Origin: Melioribacteraceae bacterium
Lineage (GTDB): Bacteria > Bacteroidota > Ignavibacteria > Ignavibacteriales > Melioribacteraceae
Length of the DNA stretch: 64,000 nucleotides
Direction: 5' to 3'
NCBI GenBank assembly: GCA_023230485.1
Contig: JALNXG010000009.1
Location: 1-64,000 of the forward strand
A program made the position numbers and the translations under genes. Below are positions 9,300-17,932 of this stretch, in pieces (the first letter of the stretch is position 1; each line of letters begins with the position of its first letter). The notes under the pieces were generated by a model. That model worked only from the letters and a program-made list of their open reading frames with translations, was not told the DNA's origin and did no database searches.

Positions 9300-9776
9300 T
9301 TGGATAACAGAATCAAAAAGGTTGCAGATTCTATTTTAATAATGACTGAGCTTGTACTGCCGAATCATACTAATCAGCTTGGTAATTTGCTTGGTGGGCA
9401 GTTGATGCATTGGATCGATATATGCGCTGCACTTTCTGCGGCAAAACATTCACAAAGAATTTGCGTTACCGCTTCGGTTGATAAAATTGATTTTCATCAT
9501 CCCATTAAACTCGGGCAAGTAGTAACTTTGTATGCTTCAGTTAATAGAGTTTTTAGAACTTCGATGGAAGTAGGAGTGAAAGTTTTTGGCGAATCCCATA
9601 TAGAAGGAACTAAATTTCATAGCAACACGGCATATTTAACTTTTGTAAGTTTAGATGAAGAAAGAAAACCCGTTAAAACATTTGAAATCATACCGGAAAG
9701 TGATGATGAAAAGAGAAGATATGAAGAAGCTCTTAAAAGAAGAGAAAATCGACTTTCGACACGGGGTAAAATCTAA
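9300..9776 (+). CDS. Acyl-CoA thioesterase (hotdog fold, YciA/BACH type)
   Basis: 158 residues. The start is TTG directly after the bamD stop, with AAAGGA upstream in the end of bamD. The hotdog signature LGNLLGGQLMHWIDICAALSA holds the conserved Asp near residue 39; ASVDKIDFHHPIKLGQ and the later HSNTAYLTFV are typical of YciA/cytosolic acyl-CoA hydrolases. These enzymes hydrolyse acyl-CoA esters to free acid and CoA. The Arg/Lys/Glu-rich tail (about 130-158) is likely flexible. The preferred substrate cannot be read from the sequence. Confidence 0.9.
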   Translation: MDNRIKKVADSILIMTELVLPNHTNQLGNLLGGQLMHWIDICAALSAAKHSQRICVTASVDKIDFHHPIKLGQVVTLYASVNRVFRTSMEVGVKVFGESHIEGTKFHSNTAYLTFVSLDEERKPVKTFEIIPESDDEKRRYEEALKRRENRLSTRGKI

Positions 9777-11847
9777 ACTTTTCGCATTTTTTGTTCTATT
9801 AAATTCACTCCTTTCGGCACAAGTTCCTCTTAATGGATTTGTTAATTTAAGTAAAGCAGATTCCAAAATTCTCTCGGGTAAATTATTCAATCTAGATTAC
9901 AATCTTGATGGCTATCGTGATTTAATAGTCTTTGATTCCGGAAGCAATAAATATAGCGCAATTGAAGGCAGTTCATCAAATACAAATCAAAAAATATCTT
10001 CACGCTATTCCCCATATCAAATAAGCGCAATAATACCGTTTAATGCAAATGAGAAGAGCCGAAGTTATTATTTTGTTTCACGAAAAAGCAGAGTACTTGG
10101 AATTGCTTCGTTTAATAAATCCGGTTCAATAAATTTAAGGACGACTCTCAAAATAGAATCATTTCCTAATTTTATAGATGCGGCGGATATTGATGATGAT
10201 GGAGTATCCGAGATTCTTACTTCGGGGATTTTGGAAAATGGTCTCCGGACATATAAATTAATTCGTAATAGAATTGTACTTAATCAAGAAATTAGTGATC
10301 GAACTTTTTTTAAAGCACTATTCATTGATCTGGATTATGATGGTTATCCTGATATTGCCGCATTAGATTCTAAGAGAAGAAACCTAACATTTTTCTACAA
10401 TGACGGTACAGGAAATTATTATGAATATCGTTCTAAATCGTTATCGTATGCAGTTAATAATTTTATTTCGGAAGATATCGATTTTGACAACTTTACTGAA
10501 TTAATTGCATCTAATGACAATGGATTTGAGATATTAAAAGGAGATTCTGTTTCTTCGTTCGAGAAAAAGATTTTTATAACAACAAAAACATCTCCGGAGA
10601 AATTCATTGTAGCTGATTTTAATTCCAATGGGTATAATGATTTTGCTTATTTGGATTCGAGCGGTTCAATGTATTTAATATTTTCGGATAATGGCGGAAA
10701 ATACTTTCCCCCAATTGAATATTTATCAAAAGAAAATGTAATTAACTTGGAAAGTTTTATTGATAGACGCGGGAATAATCTTTCAGCATTAAGCGGGCAG
10801 GGGATGATATTTAATTATTCGTCAATAAAATCTATGAAGAAAGAATTTAATATTTCTTTTGGAATCAATCCCGATAAACTTTGTTTCTTTAATTATAGTA
10901 ATGATCGGTATAGCGATTTGATGATCTATGATAAAACGAAACAGAAGGCAATTACTATTTTATCTGATTTATCGGGAATACCAAATGAGTATAATGAGTT
11001 TTTAACTGCTTCGAGTCATACTAAGATTAAATGCGACGATCTGCACTCTACTTCAAAAACATTTTATTTTTATAGCGATGGCGGAAGAGAGATAGAAATT
11101 CTAAAGATTAATTTTCGTAAAGGTAAGACCGAAAGAAAAATAATTTATACTTCGATCCCAATTAGGGATCTATTTATTTCGAGAGATATGTCGAAAGATT
11201 ATCAATCTGTTTATGTGCTCGGTATTGTAAGCGGCGTATTAGTTAAATCTGAATTTCAATTTAGGAATTTTAGATATGTCTCAACCGGGAGCGAAAACAT
11301 AGATGTAAATGCTGTTACTGCACGCTTTAATCCTTTAACACGCTTAGAAATATTTTCTGTGAATAAGAAGAAACAGAAATACAATTTCGTGAGATACAGC
11401 TACCAAAATAGCAAATATGAAAAGACTTTAATTAAAACAGTTGAAGAAAATCCTGAAGATAAAATCTATCTTTCAATTTTTAGAGCGGATTACAATAGGA
11501 CTTATACGGCGGCAGTAGCTTTTGTTAATGATAAAAATTGTAATATTGCATTAACATCAGGCAGAGGTAACACTGAAATTAATTTACCAAATTTCACTAT
11601 TGATGGGGCGGGACTTTTTCTCGATTTCGATCTTAAGCGTAATGTGCTTTCGATGTTTTTAAAAAATATTTTTGATGGAGAAATAGTTAAATTTGCATAT
11701 AATAAAGATTGGCAAATGAGTAAACGAATTTCGATCTTTAAAACGAAAGAAGATTACAAATTTACTCTCAATCAGTTGAATAGTAGAAATACATATTTAG
11801 TATATAATATCTTCGGTACAAATTCAGTTTCATTCAAGGAATTATGA
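9721..11847 (+). CDS. Secreted FG-GAP/VCBS repeat (beta-propeller) protein
   Basis: About 708 residues from ATG 9721. The frame continues upstream to 9655, but that would overlap the thioesterase by 122 bases; 9703 and 9706 are other options. A hydrophobic stretch ending L-S-A-Q (codons about 9778-9822) is the export signal, preceded by a rather long basic n-region. Repeats with Asp-rich loops occur about every 50-60 residues: DYNLDGYRDLIVFD, DIDDDGVSEI, DLDYDGYPDIAALD, DIDFDNFTEL and DFNSNGYNDFAYLD. These are calcium-binding FG-GAP/integrin-type blades. It overlaps the next gene by 4 bases, so the two are co-translated. Function may be binding or scaffold; no enzyme motif is seen, nor the usual sorting domain. 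Confidence 0.82.
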   Translation: MKKLLKEEKIDFRHGVKSKLFAFFVLLNSLLSAQVPLNGFVNLSKADSKILSGKLFNLDYNLDGYRDLIVFDSGSNKYSAIEGSSSNTNQKISSRYSPYQISAIIPFNANEKSRSYYFVSRKSRVLGIASFNKSGSINLRTTLKIESFPNFIDAADIDDDGVSEILTSGILENGLRTYKLIRNRIVLNQEISDRTFFKALFIDLDYDGYPDIAALDSKRRNLTFFYNDGTGNYYEYRSKSLSYAVNNFISEDIDFDNFTELIASNDNGFEILKGDSVSSFEKKIFITTKTSPEKFIVADFNSNGYNDFAYLDSSGSMYLIFSDNGGKYFPPIEYLSKENVINLESFIDRRGNNLSALSGQGMIFNYSSIKSMKKEFNISFGINPDKLCFFNYSNDRYSDLMIYDKTKQKAITILSDLSGIPNEYNEFLTASSHTKIKCDDLHSTSKTFYFYSDGGREIEILKINFRKGKTERKIIYTSIPIRDLFISRDMSKDYQSVYVLGIVSGVLVKSEFQFRNFRYVSTGSENIDVNAVTARFNPLTRLEIFSVNKKKQKYNFVRYSYQNSKYEKTLIKTVEENPEDKIYLSIFRADYNRTYTAAVAFVNDKNCNIALTSGRGNTEINLPNFTIDGAGLFLDFDLKRNVLSMFLKNIFDGEIVKFAYNKDWQMSKRISIFKTKEDYKFTLNQLNSRNTYLVYNIFGTNSVSFKEL

Positions 11848-13457
11848 TAAAAAAAATATTGATTTTCATTTTAATAACAAACGCAGTTGCATTCTCTCAA
11901 GAAGAGAGTGAGATGATAGCTTCTTACCTAAAACTGAAGAACAAAATTCCTTCTGGTACACAAATTCAGTCAACTGATTTTGATTCGGCAAAATGCGGAT
12001 TTGCTTTAGCCGGATATATAAGAACTCATTTCGATTCATTCACTCCAAAAGAAAAGACGATATTAAAAGCGGCCTCAGAGCGTCCTGTGCGCGATACAAG
12101 TTTCGTAACTCCAAGAGGATTTTTTAGAATTCATTTTAATAAATCAGGAAATGAAACACCCGGATATGATATCAATAAATTTGCATTAGCTGCCGATTCA
12201 GCTTATGATTATGAAATAAATGTATTAAAATTCCCTGCTCCACCGACCGATGATGGAAGAGGCGGCGATGACCTTTATGATATATATATAGAGAATTTAT
12301 CGGGCGGAGTTTATGGTTATACCGAATTTGAAGATAATATCACAGAGAATACATTTAAAAGTTATACGATAATTGAAAACGATTTTTCTAATTATGCTAC
12401 AAAAGGTCTTGACGCGGCTAGAGCTACTATTGCACATGAATTTCATCATGCAATCCAAATAGGTAATTATATCTATCGAGCAGAGGATAATTATTATTTT
12501 GAAGCTACTTCGACTGCTATGGAAGAATTTGTATTCGATGACGTGAATGATTATTATCATTATATTGATTCCTATTTTAGAAATACATCTAAAGCAATAA
12601 ATACCTATAATGGATATAATCTTGCTCTATTAAATATATTTTTAAAAGATCGATTTGGAATAGGAATTATTAAAACGATCTGGGAAAATATGGTATCGAA
12701 AAGAGCAATAAGTTCTATTAATGCTGCAATAGAAATTGGAGGCTCGCGCCTCGATACAGAATTTAATCTCTTCGGACTCTGGAATTATTTTACAAATAGC
12801 AGAGCACAAAAAGGCTATGGATATGAGGAAGCCGAGTTCTACCCATCTACTATGAAACCCGGAATGACGATTGATTTTTCGAGAAGTACGCAGACTGTAA
12901 CTATAAGCAGTAAACCGATTTCGAATAATTACTGTCTATTTAAAAATGAAAATGAATTTGTTTTACTTGTTACTAATAGCGATATAGAAAGCAGTATTGC
13001 CCAAACACAAATGAGTATCGATTATAATTATACTCTATCTCCTGAATCATTTATGAATAGTAAAAAGGTAGCAAGCGGATATTATTCATTATTACAAAGT
13101 TCAAATAAAAATATGCTTTATGAATCAGAAATATTAAATGATGTGATAATTGATAAATCGATAATGGCAGAGAAAAAGGATTATGCGTTCCCACAGCCAT
13201 TCAATTATTCTAAGTATAATGTATTATATTTACCGGCTCCCGATTCTGATAATTTTGATATGGAATTAAGTGTTTATGATATAGCCATGAACCTTGTTTT
13301 TAATGGAGTTGTAAGAAGAAACGTAAATAATATGTCAGTTATCCAATGGATACCGATTAATAATAATTTTGGAAAGCTTGCCTCGGGAATTTATCTTTAT
13401 ATCGCCAAATCAGGCGACAACACTAAAAACGGAAAGTTTGTAATCCTCAATGATTGA
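11844..13457 (+). CDS. Putative secreted zinc metalloprotease (HEFHH) with sorting-domain-like C-terminus
   Basis: 537 residues with a signal peptide ending near residue 18 (A-V-A-F-S-Q). The HEFHHAIQ motif at residues about 198-205 fits HExxH metallopeptidases, and a later E-A-T-S-T-A-M-E-E stretch offers a third ligand, as in the MXAN_6640-type family. The C-terminal 80 residues (Y-A-F-P-Q-P-F-N-Y-S ... ASGIYLYIAKSG ... G-K-F-V-I-L-N-D) resemble a divergent type A sorting domain: the Q-P-F-N and S-G-I-Y elements remain but N-Y-P-N-P-F-N is lost. It overlaps the FG-GAP gene by 4 bases and ccmA by 8. Substrate unknown. Confidence 0.72.
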   Translation: MIKKILIFILITNAVAFSQEESEMIASYLKLKNKIPSGTQIQSTDFDSAKCGFALAGYIRTHFDSFTPKEKTILKAASERPVRDTSFVTPRGFFRIHFNKSGNETPGYDINKFALAADSAYDYEINVLKFPAPPTDDGRGGDDLYDIYIENLSGGVYGYTEFEDNITENTFKSYTIIENDFSNYATKGLDAARATIAHEFHHAIQIGNYIYRAEDNYYFEATSTAMEEFVFDDVNDYYHYIDSYFRNTSKAINTYNGYNLALLNIFLKDRFGIGIIKTIWENMVSKRAISSINAAIEIGGSRLDTEFNLFGLWNYFTNSRAQKGYGYEEAEFYPSTMKPGMTIDFSRSTQTVTISSKPISNNYCLFKNENEFVLLVTNSDIESSIAQTQMSIDYNYTLSPESFMNSKKVASGYYSLLQSSNKNMLYESEILNDVIIDKSIMAEKKDYAFPQPFNYSKYNVLYLPAPDSDNFDMELSVYDIAMNLVFNGVVRRNVNNMSVIQWIPINNNFGKLASGIYLYIAKSGDNTKNGKFVILND

Positions 13458-14091
13458 TTATAAAATAAAAATCGAAAGTCTTCGTAAGGTCTTCGGAAGA
13501 AGACTAATATTCGATGGAATAAATATTGAATTAAATTCCGGTTTGGTTTATGGGGTCTCAGGTCCGAATGGCTCGGGTAAATCTACATTCGTAAAATTAA
13601 TAAGCGGATTAATCTCCCCTACAAAGGGAAAGGTTATACATTCACTTGATGAGCTCGATATTATTGAAGAAAAACTTCATAATCATCTTGGTTTTGTTTC
13701 TCCTTATCTTGTTATGTATGATGAGTTTAGCGGTTTAGAAAATATCGAACAGGTAATGAAAATACGAGGATTAAAAATTGACTACGATTACGTTACATAT
13801 CTGTTTGATGAAGTCAATCTTAAGGAAAGAAAATTTGATTTGGTAAAAGAATATTCATCGGGAATGAAGCAGAGATTAAAATTTGTATTCGCATTAGTTC
13901 ATAATCCCGAGCTACTGATTTTTGATGAACCGACTTCCAACTTAGATGTTGAGGGAAAAGAAAAAGTTTATAAATTGATTAAAGAAGAGAAAGAAAAAGG
14001 GAAGTTAATTATAGTTGCTTCAAATGAGATAGAAGACTTAAAGCAGTGTGATTCAACAATAGATTTAATTAATTATAAAAAAGTAAATTAA
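13450..14091 (+). CDS. ccmA: ABC transporter ATP-binding protein, CcmA-like
   Basis: 213 residues. Walker A GPNGSGKST (about residue 38), signature-like YSSGMKQRLKF and Walker B LLIFDEPTSNLD define an ABC ATPase. The short length and the pairing with the CcmB-like membrane protein that begins at its last base suggest the CcmAB part of cytochrome c maturation system I, which uses ATP to release haem from CcmE. No ccmC, E, F, G or H gene is in the window. A generic ABC-2 type exporter is the alternative for the pair. It overlaps the preceding gene by 8 bases. Confidence 0.75.
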   Translation: MIDYKIKIESLRKVFGRRLIFDGINIELNSGLVYGVSGPNGSGKSTFVKLISGLISPTKGKVIHSLDELDIIEEKLHNHLGFVSPYLVMYDEFSGLENIEQVMKIRGLKIDYDYVTYLFDEVNLKERKFDLVKEYSSGMKQRLKFVFALVHNPELLIFDEPTSNLDVEGKEKVYKLIKEEKEKGKLIIVASNEIEDLKQCDSTIDLINYKKVN

Positions 14092-14750
14092 TGAAGCCAC
14101 TTGCATTATTTAATAAAGATTGGCAGTCGGAATTAAGAACGCGCTACGCAATCAATGCGCTTGCGATGTTTATACTTGTTACGATAAGTGTGATTCTGTT
14201 TTCAATCGGTTCTGAAAAAATTACCCCATACTTAACAGGTGGTTTGCTGTGGGTTGTAATTTTCTTTTCTGCTATGTCTGGTCTATCTCGAGCTTTTGTT
14301 TCGGAAGAAGAAAGAGGTACGACAATGACTCTTCAACTTGTTGCTTCGCCTTCTACAATTTTTTCAGGTAAGCTTACATTTAATTTGCTACTCGTTTTTT
14401 TGATGAATATTGCGATTACGATTTTATTCATCCTGCTTTTTGAATCGTTCACTGTACAAAATTATTCGCTCTTTTTAATTTCGTTTTTTTTCGGCAATAT
14501 AGGTATAGCGATTTCATCAACAATAATTGCAGCAATTATTTCGAAGGCAAGTAGTAAGGGAACACTCTATCCTGTACTATCTTTCCCGATTCTACTCCCA
14601 TTAATATTGACTCTTTTAGAATTAACGAAATTTGCGATGGATGGCGATTCAGTTGAAAAAGCATTTGTGGAAATTGCGGTGCTCATAAGTTATGACGTAA
14701 TAATGGGAACAGCATCTTATCTTTTATTCGATTTTATTTGGAAGGACTAA
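14091..14750 (+). CDS. ccmB: CcmB-like ABC transporter membrane protein
   Basis: 219 residues with six predicted membrane helices. The N-terminus L-F-N-K-D-W-Q-S-E-L-R-T-R-Y matches the CcmB pattern (K-D-L-x-x-E-x-R), and SGLSRAFVSEEERGTT is the conserved cytoplasmic loop (E-E-x-x-G-T) followed by L-x-L-x-x-x-S-P. CcmB is the permease partner of CcmA. Its ATG overlaps the ccmA stop (TAATG). The following gene begins 2 bases after its stop. The remaining cytochrome c maturation genes are elsewhere or absent. Confidence 0.78.
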   Translation: MKPLALFNKDWQSELRTRYAINALAMFILVTISVILFSIGSEKITPYLTGGLLWVVIFFSAMSGLSRAFVSEEERGTTMTLQLVASPSTIFSGKLTFNLLLVFLMNIAITILFILLFESFTVQNYSLFLISFFFGNIGIAISSTIIAAIISKASSKGTLYPVLSFPILLPLILTLLELTKFAMDGDSVEKAFVEIAVLISYDVIMGTASYLLFDFIWKD

Positions 14751-14752
14751 TT

Positions 14753-15595
14753 ATGAACAGAAAAATTATTTTTCTTATAGTTTGTGTATTGAGTTTGTCG
14801 GGATGTAAGAAAGAAGAGAAAATTCAGACGGCTAATAGTAAGCTAAAAGTATCTGTAACGATTTTGCCTTATGCTGATTTTGTAAATCGCATTGGCGGAA
14901 AATTTGTAGAAGTCAATACATTAGTTCCACCCGGGGCATCTCCCGAAAGTTATGAACCCGAACCACTCAAATTAATTGAATTGGGTAAATCTGACGCTTA
15001 CCTTTTAACGAGCTCTATCTTGGGATTTGAAAATTCATTAACAAATAAAATTAAATCGGAAAATAAGAATTTTGCTCTTATAGATCTATCGAAAGGTATT
15101 AAAATTATCGACAATAATCCGCACGTATGGCTTGGCATTAAAGAAGTAAGAATTATTTCAGAAAACATTTGTGATTATCTTGTTTCAAAGATGCCGGAAG
15201 AGAAAGAATATTTTTTAACTAATAAAAGTAAATTTATTACGCAGCTTGATTCTGCAGATAATTTTATAAAAAATATTGTCGAGCAAATGGAAAATAAAGC
15301 AATGCTTGTATATCATCCAGCATGGGGTTATTTTGCTAATGATTATGGGTTAGAAGAGATTGCAATTGAGAAAGACGGAAACAATCCTAAAGCTTCTGAC
15401 ATTGCTAAACTAATTGATAAAGCAAGAGTATTAAAAATAAAAACTGTTTTTATGGAGAAACAGTTTGATTCATCACCTGCCAAAACAATTGCTGATGAGA
15501 TAGGTGCAAAAATAGAATTTATTGACCCTGTACCTACTGACTTTATAAAAAATTTATATGATATTGCTGAAAAATTAAAGAGAAGTGAAAATTGA
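14753..15595 (+). CDS. Metal (Zn/Mn) ABC transporter substrate-binding lipoprotein
   Basis: 280 residues from ATG 14753, chosen because GGAAGGA lies 8 bases upstream and the signal peptide with lipobox L-S-G-C follows directly; an in-frame TTG at 14738 is part of that ribosome site. It belongs to the ZnuA/TroA cluster A-I family. Candidate metal ligands are the His in NNPHVWLG, the His in YHPAWGYF and the Asp in FIDPVP. The usual first His of the P-P-G-A-x-P-H motif is replaced: here it reads GASPESYEP. The His-rich loop of classical ZnuA is also missing. It overlaps the ATPase gene by 4 bases. Zn or Mn is likely; the metal is not certain. Confidence 0.87.
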   Translation: MNRKIIFLIVCVLSLSGCKKEEKIQTANSKLKVSVTILPYADFVNRIGGKFVEVNTLVPPGASPESYEPEPLKLIELGKSDAYLLTSSILGFENSLTNKIKSENKNFALIDLSKGIKIIDNNPHVWLGIKEVRIISENICDYLVSKMPEEKEYFLTNKSKFITQLDSADNFIKNIVEQMENKAMLVYHPAWGYFANDYGLEEIAIEKDGNNPKASDIAKLIDKARVLKIKTVFMEKQFDSSPAKTIADEIGAKIEFIDPVPTDFIKNLYDIAEKLKRSEN

Positions 15596-16350
15596 TTACA
15601 CCTGTAGAATTTAAAAATGTATATGTACGTCTCGGTAATGCAGTAGTTTTAGAGGATATAACTTTTAAAATTGCCGATAAGGAATTTCTTGGTATTATTG
15701 GACCGAATGGCGGTGGGAAGACTACTCTTATTAAAACACTTCTCGGTTTAATAAAACCGTTCAAAGGAGAAGTGAAAGTATTCGGCGAGTCCCCTGAAAC
15801 TGCTTCAAAGCATATTGGATATGTACCACAATTTTCTACTTTCGATATGACTTATCCGATCTCAGTTCATAATGTTGTACTCATGGGGAGAATGGCAGTT
15901 AAAGGGGGGAAGAAGAGCTTTAATAAAACAGATGAAGAGGTTGTTAAGCAATCACTCGAAAAAGTAAACCTTCTTAATCTAAGTGAAAAATTAATCGGGA
16001 ATTTATCCGGTGGAGAGAAACAGCGTGTATTAATAGCGCGTGCGCTTGCCTCAGAACCGAAACTATTGCTGCTCGATGAACCTACAGCAAGCATTGATTC
16101 AAATACAGGTGTGCTGTTTTATGATCTGCTTCAAAACCTTAATAAAGAAATTACTGTTATAATTATTTCGCATGATATTGGTGCAATATCTAAATATGTA
16201 AAGAAAATCGGCTGTCTGAATAAAACATTTATATATCATGATTCCAAAGATTTAACCAAAGAGATGATTGATAAGTCATATCGCTGTCCGATAGATTTAA
16301 TAGCTCACGGAGTTCCGCATAGAGTTTTGGAAGAGCATCATGATTCCTGA
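15592..16350 (+). CDS. Metal ABC transporter ATP-binding protein (ZnuC-like)
   Basis: 252 residues, TTG start overlapping the stop of the binding-protein gene (TTGA). Walker [10 protein letters not shown], signature LSGGEKQRV and Walker [13 protein letters not shown] are intact; HDIGAISKY gives the switch His. The family powers uptake of zinc or manganese with the binding protein and permease encoded on either side. It overlaps the permease gene by 11 bases. The three genes form a standard import operon. Confidence 0.9.
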   Translation: MITPVEFKNVYVRLGNAVVLEDITFKIADKEFLGIIGPNGGGKTTLIKTLLGLIKPFKGEVKVFGESPETASKHIGYVPQFSTFDMTYPISVHNVVLMGRMAVKGGKKSFNKTDEEVVKQSLEKVNLLNLSEKLIGNLSGGEKQRVLIARALASEPKLLLLDEPTASIDSNTGVLFYDLLQNLNKEITVIIISHDIGAISKYVKKIGCLNKTFIYHDSKDLTKEMIDKSYRCPIDLIAHGVPHRVLEEHHDS

Positions 16351-17149
16351 AATATTTCAATATGATTTTATGATTAATGCGATAATTGCAAGTATACTTG
16401 CAAGCATTGCATTTGGTATTGTTGGCAGCTATGTAGTTGTTAAGAGAATTATTTTTATAAGTGGCGGAATATCGCATACAGCTTATGGTGGAATAGGGCT
16501 TGGAATACTTCTCGGATTCGATCCGATGCTTGGCGCTATCGCATTTAGTTTAATAGCTGCGTTTATAATTTCTAAATTGAGAAATAATGCATCTAATAAT
16601 GAAGATGTATTAATCGGAATAATGTGGGCATTCGGAATGGCGCTTGGAATATTATTTACATCTATGACTCCGGGCTATACACAAAATTTATCGAGCTATC
16701 TATTTGGTAATATTCTTACTGTACCAAGGGAAGAACTTTATATGATGCTTTTGCTTGATATAGGCATTGTCTCTATCACAGCAATTTATTTCAAAGAGTT
16801 TCAAGCAATTACATTTGATGAAGAATATGCAAGAGTCATCGGTTTGCCTGTTGATAACCTTTATCTATTATTATTAATTATTATTGCGCTTACAACTGTT
16901 GTACTTATTAAATTGGTAGGAATAATTTTGGTGGTCGCTCTTTTATCGATTCCCGCTTCTATTAGTCAGCGTTATATTACAAACCTTCGTAATATGATGC
17001 TCCTTTCGATTGCAGTTGGAATGGTACTTACTATTGCAGGTTTATTTACTGCATATTATTTTAATTTGGCGGCGGGCGCGGCTACTATTATTTTATCGGT
17101 TTTTGCGTTTTTATTATCTAATTTGTACTTAAAATTAACTAACAAATAA
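16340..17149 (+). CDS. Metal ABC transporter permease (ZnuB-like)
   Basis: 269 residues with about eight membrane helices. ISGGISHTAYGGIGLG near residue 48 is the ABC-3 family loop that contacts the ATPase, and GIILVVALLSIPASIS in the second half is also typical. It forms the channel for Zn2+ or Mn2+ import together with the two preceding products. A short gap with AAAGGA leads to the lgt start. Confidence 0.9.
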   Translation: MIPEIFQYDFMINAIIASILASIAFGIVGSYVVVKRIIFISGGISHTAYGGIGLGILLGFDPMLGAIAFSLIAAFIISKLRNNASNNEDVLIGIMWAFGMALGILFTSMTPGYTQNLSSYLFGNILTVPREELYMMLLLDIGIVSITAIYFKEFQAITFDEEYARVIGLPVDNLYLLLLIIIALTTVVLIKLVGIILVVALLSIPASISQRYITNLRNMMLLSIAVGMVLTIAGLFTAYYFNLAAGAATIILSVFAFLLSNLYLKLTNK

Positions 17150-17158
17150 AGGATTCAA

Positions 17159-17932
17159 TTGATTACTTGGAGTGTTAGTCCAGAAATTATTTCGCTCGGG
17201 CCAATTCATGTCAGATGGTATGGATTACTTTTTGCGATGTCGTTTATTGTAGGATATCAAATTTTCTCGTGGATATTTAAGATAGAAAAAAGATCTGAAG
17301 ATGACTTAAATGATTTAGTATGGTATATGATTTTAGGAACGATAATCGGTGCACGTCTTGGGCATTGTCTTTTCTATAATCCCGAATATTATCTCACTCA
17401 TCCATTGGAAATATTAATGGTATGGAAAGGGGGATTGGCAAGTCATGGTGCGGCAATTGGTATTCTTACGGCAATTTACCTTTTTGTTAAGAAGAAACCG
17501 AAATTTACATTTCTCTGGGTTATGGATCGGATAGTAATTACAGTGGCATTAGCAGCATTTTTTATTAGATTGGGAAATTTATTTAATTCTGAGATTGTAG
17601 GAAAGCCCACAGATTTGCCTTGGGGATTCGTATTTACATCAATCGATAATGTGCCACGCCATCCTGCACAGCTCTATGAAGCAATTGCATACTTAATTAT
17701 TTTTATCGTTTTGTTTTTTCAATACAAAAAGAAGCAAGAGAATATTAGAGATGGATTTTTATTTGGTGAATTTTTAATCGGCATTTTCGGATTCCGTTTC
17801 TTTGTAGAGTTTATTAAAGAGAATCAATCATTATTTGAAAATTCAATGAGTTTAAATATGGGACAGATTCTCAGCATTCCACTAATAATTTTAGGAATTT
17901 ATTTATTAGCATTCAGAAAGGAAGTAAAGTGA
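17159..17932 (+). CDS. lgt: Prolipoprotein diacylglyceryl transferase
   Basis: 257 residues, TTG start with AAAGGA 5 bases upstream. Lgt transfers diacylglycerol from phosphatidylglycerol to the lipobox Cys of prolipoproteins in the inner membrane. The sequence shows GARLGHCLFYNPEYY, GGLASHGAAIG, the signature RLGNLFNSEIVGKPTDLPWG and HPAQLYEA, all conserved, with seven membrane helices. It would modify lipoproteins such as BamD (8550) and the metal-binding protein (14753). Its stop overlaps the GTG of the next gene. Confidence 0.95.
   Translation: MITWSVSPEIISLGPIHVRWYGLLFAMSFIVGYQIFSWIFKIEKRSEDDLNDLVWYMILGTIIGARLGHCLFYNPEYYLTHPLEILMVWKGGLASHGAAIGILTAIYLFVKKKPKFTFLWVMDRIVITVALAAFFIRLGNLFNSEIVGKPTDLPWGFVFTSIDNVPRHPAQLYEAIAYLIIFIVLFFQYKKKQENIRDGFLFGEFLIGIFGFRFFVEFIKENQSLFENSMSLNMGQILSIPLIILGIYLLAFRKEVK

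Noticed and set aside
9655..9720. Upstream extension of the FG-GAP gene
   Set aside because: It would overlap the thioesterase by a further 66 bases and add residues before an export signal; ATG 9721 is a more likely start, though not certain.
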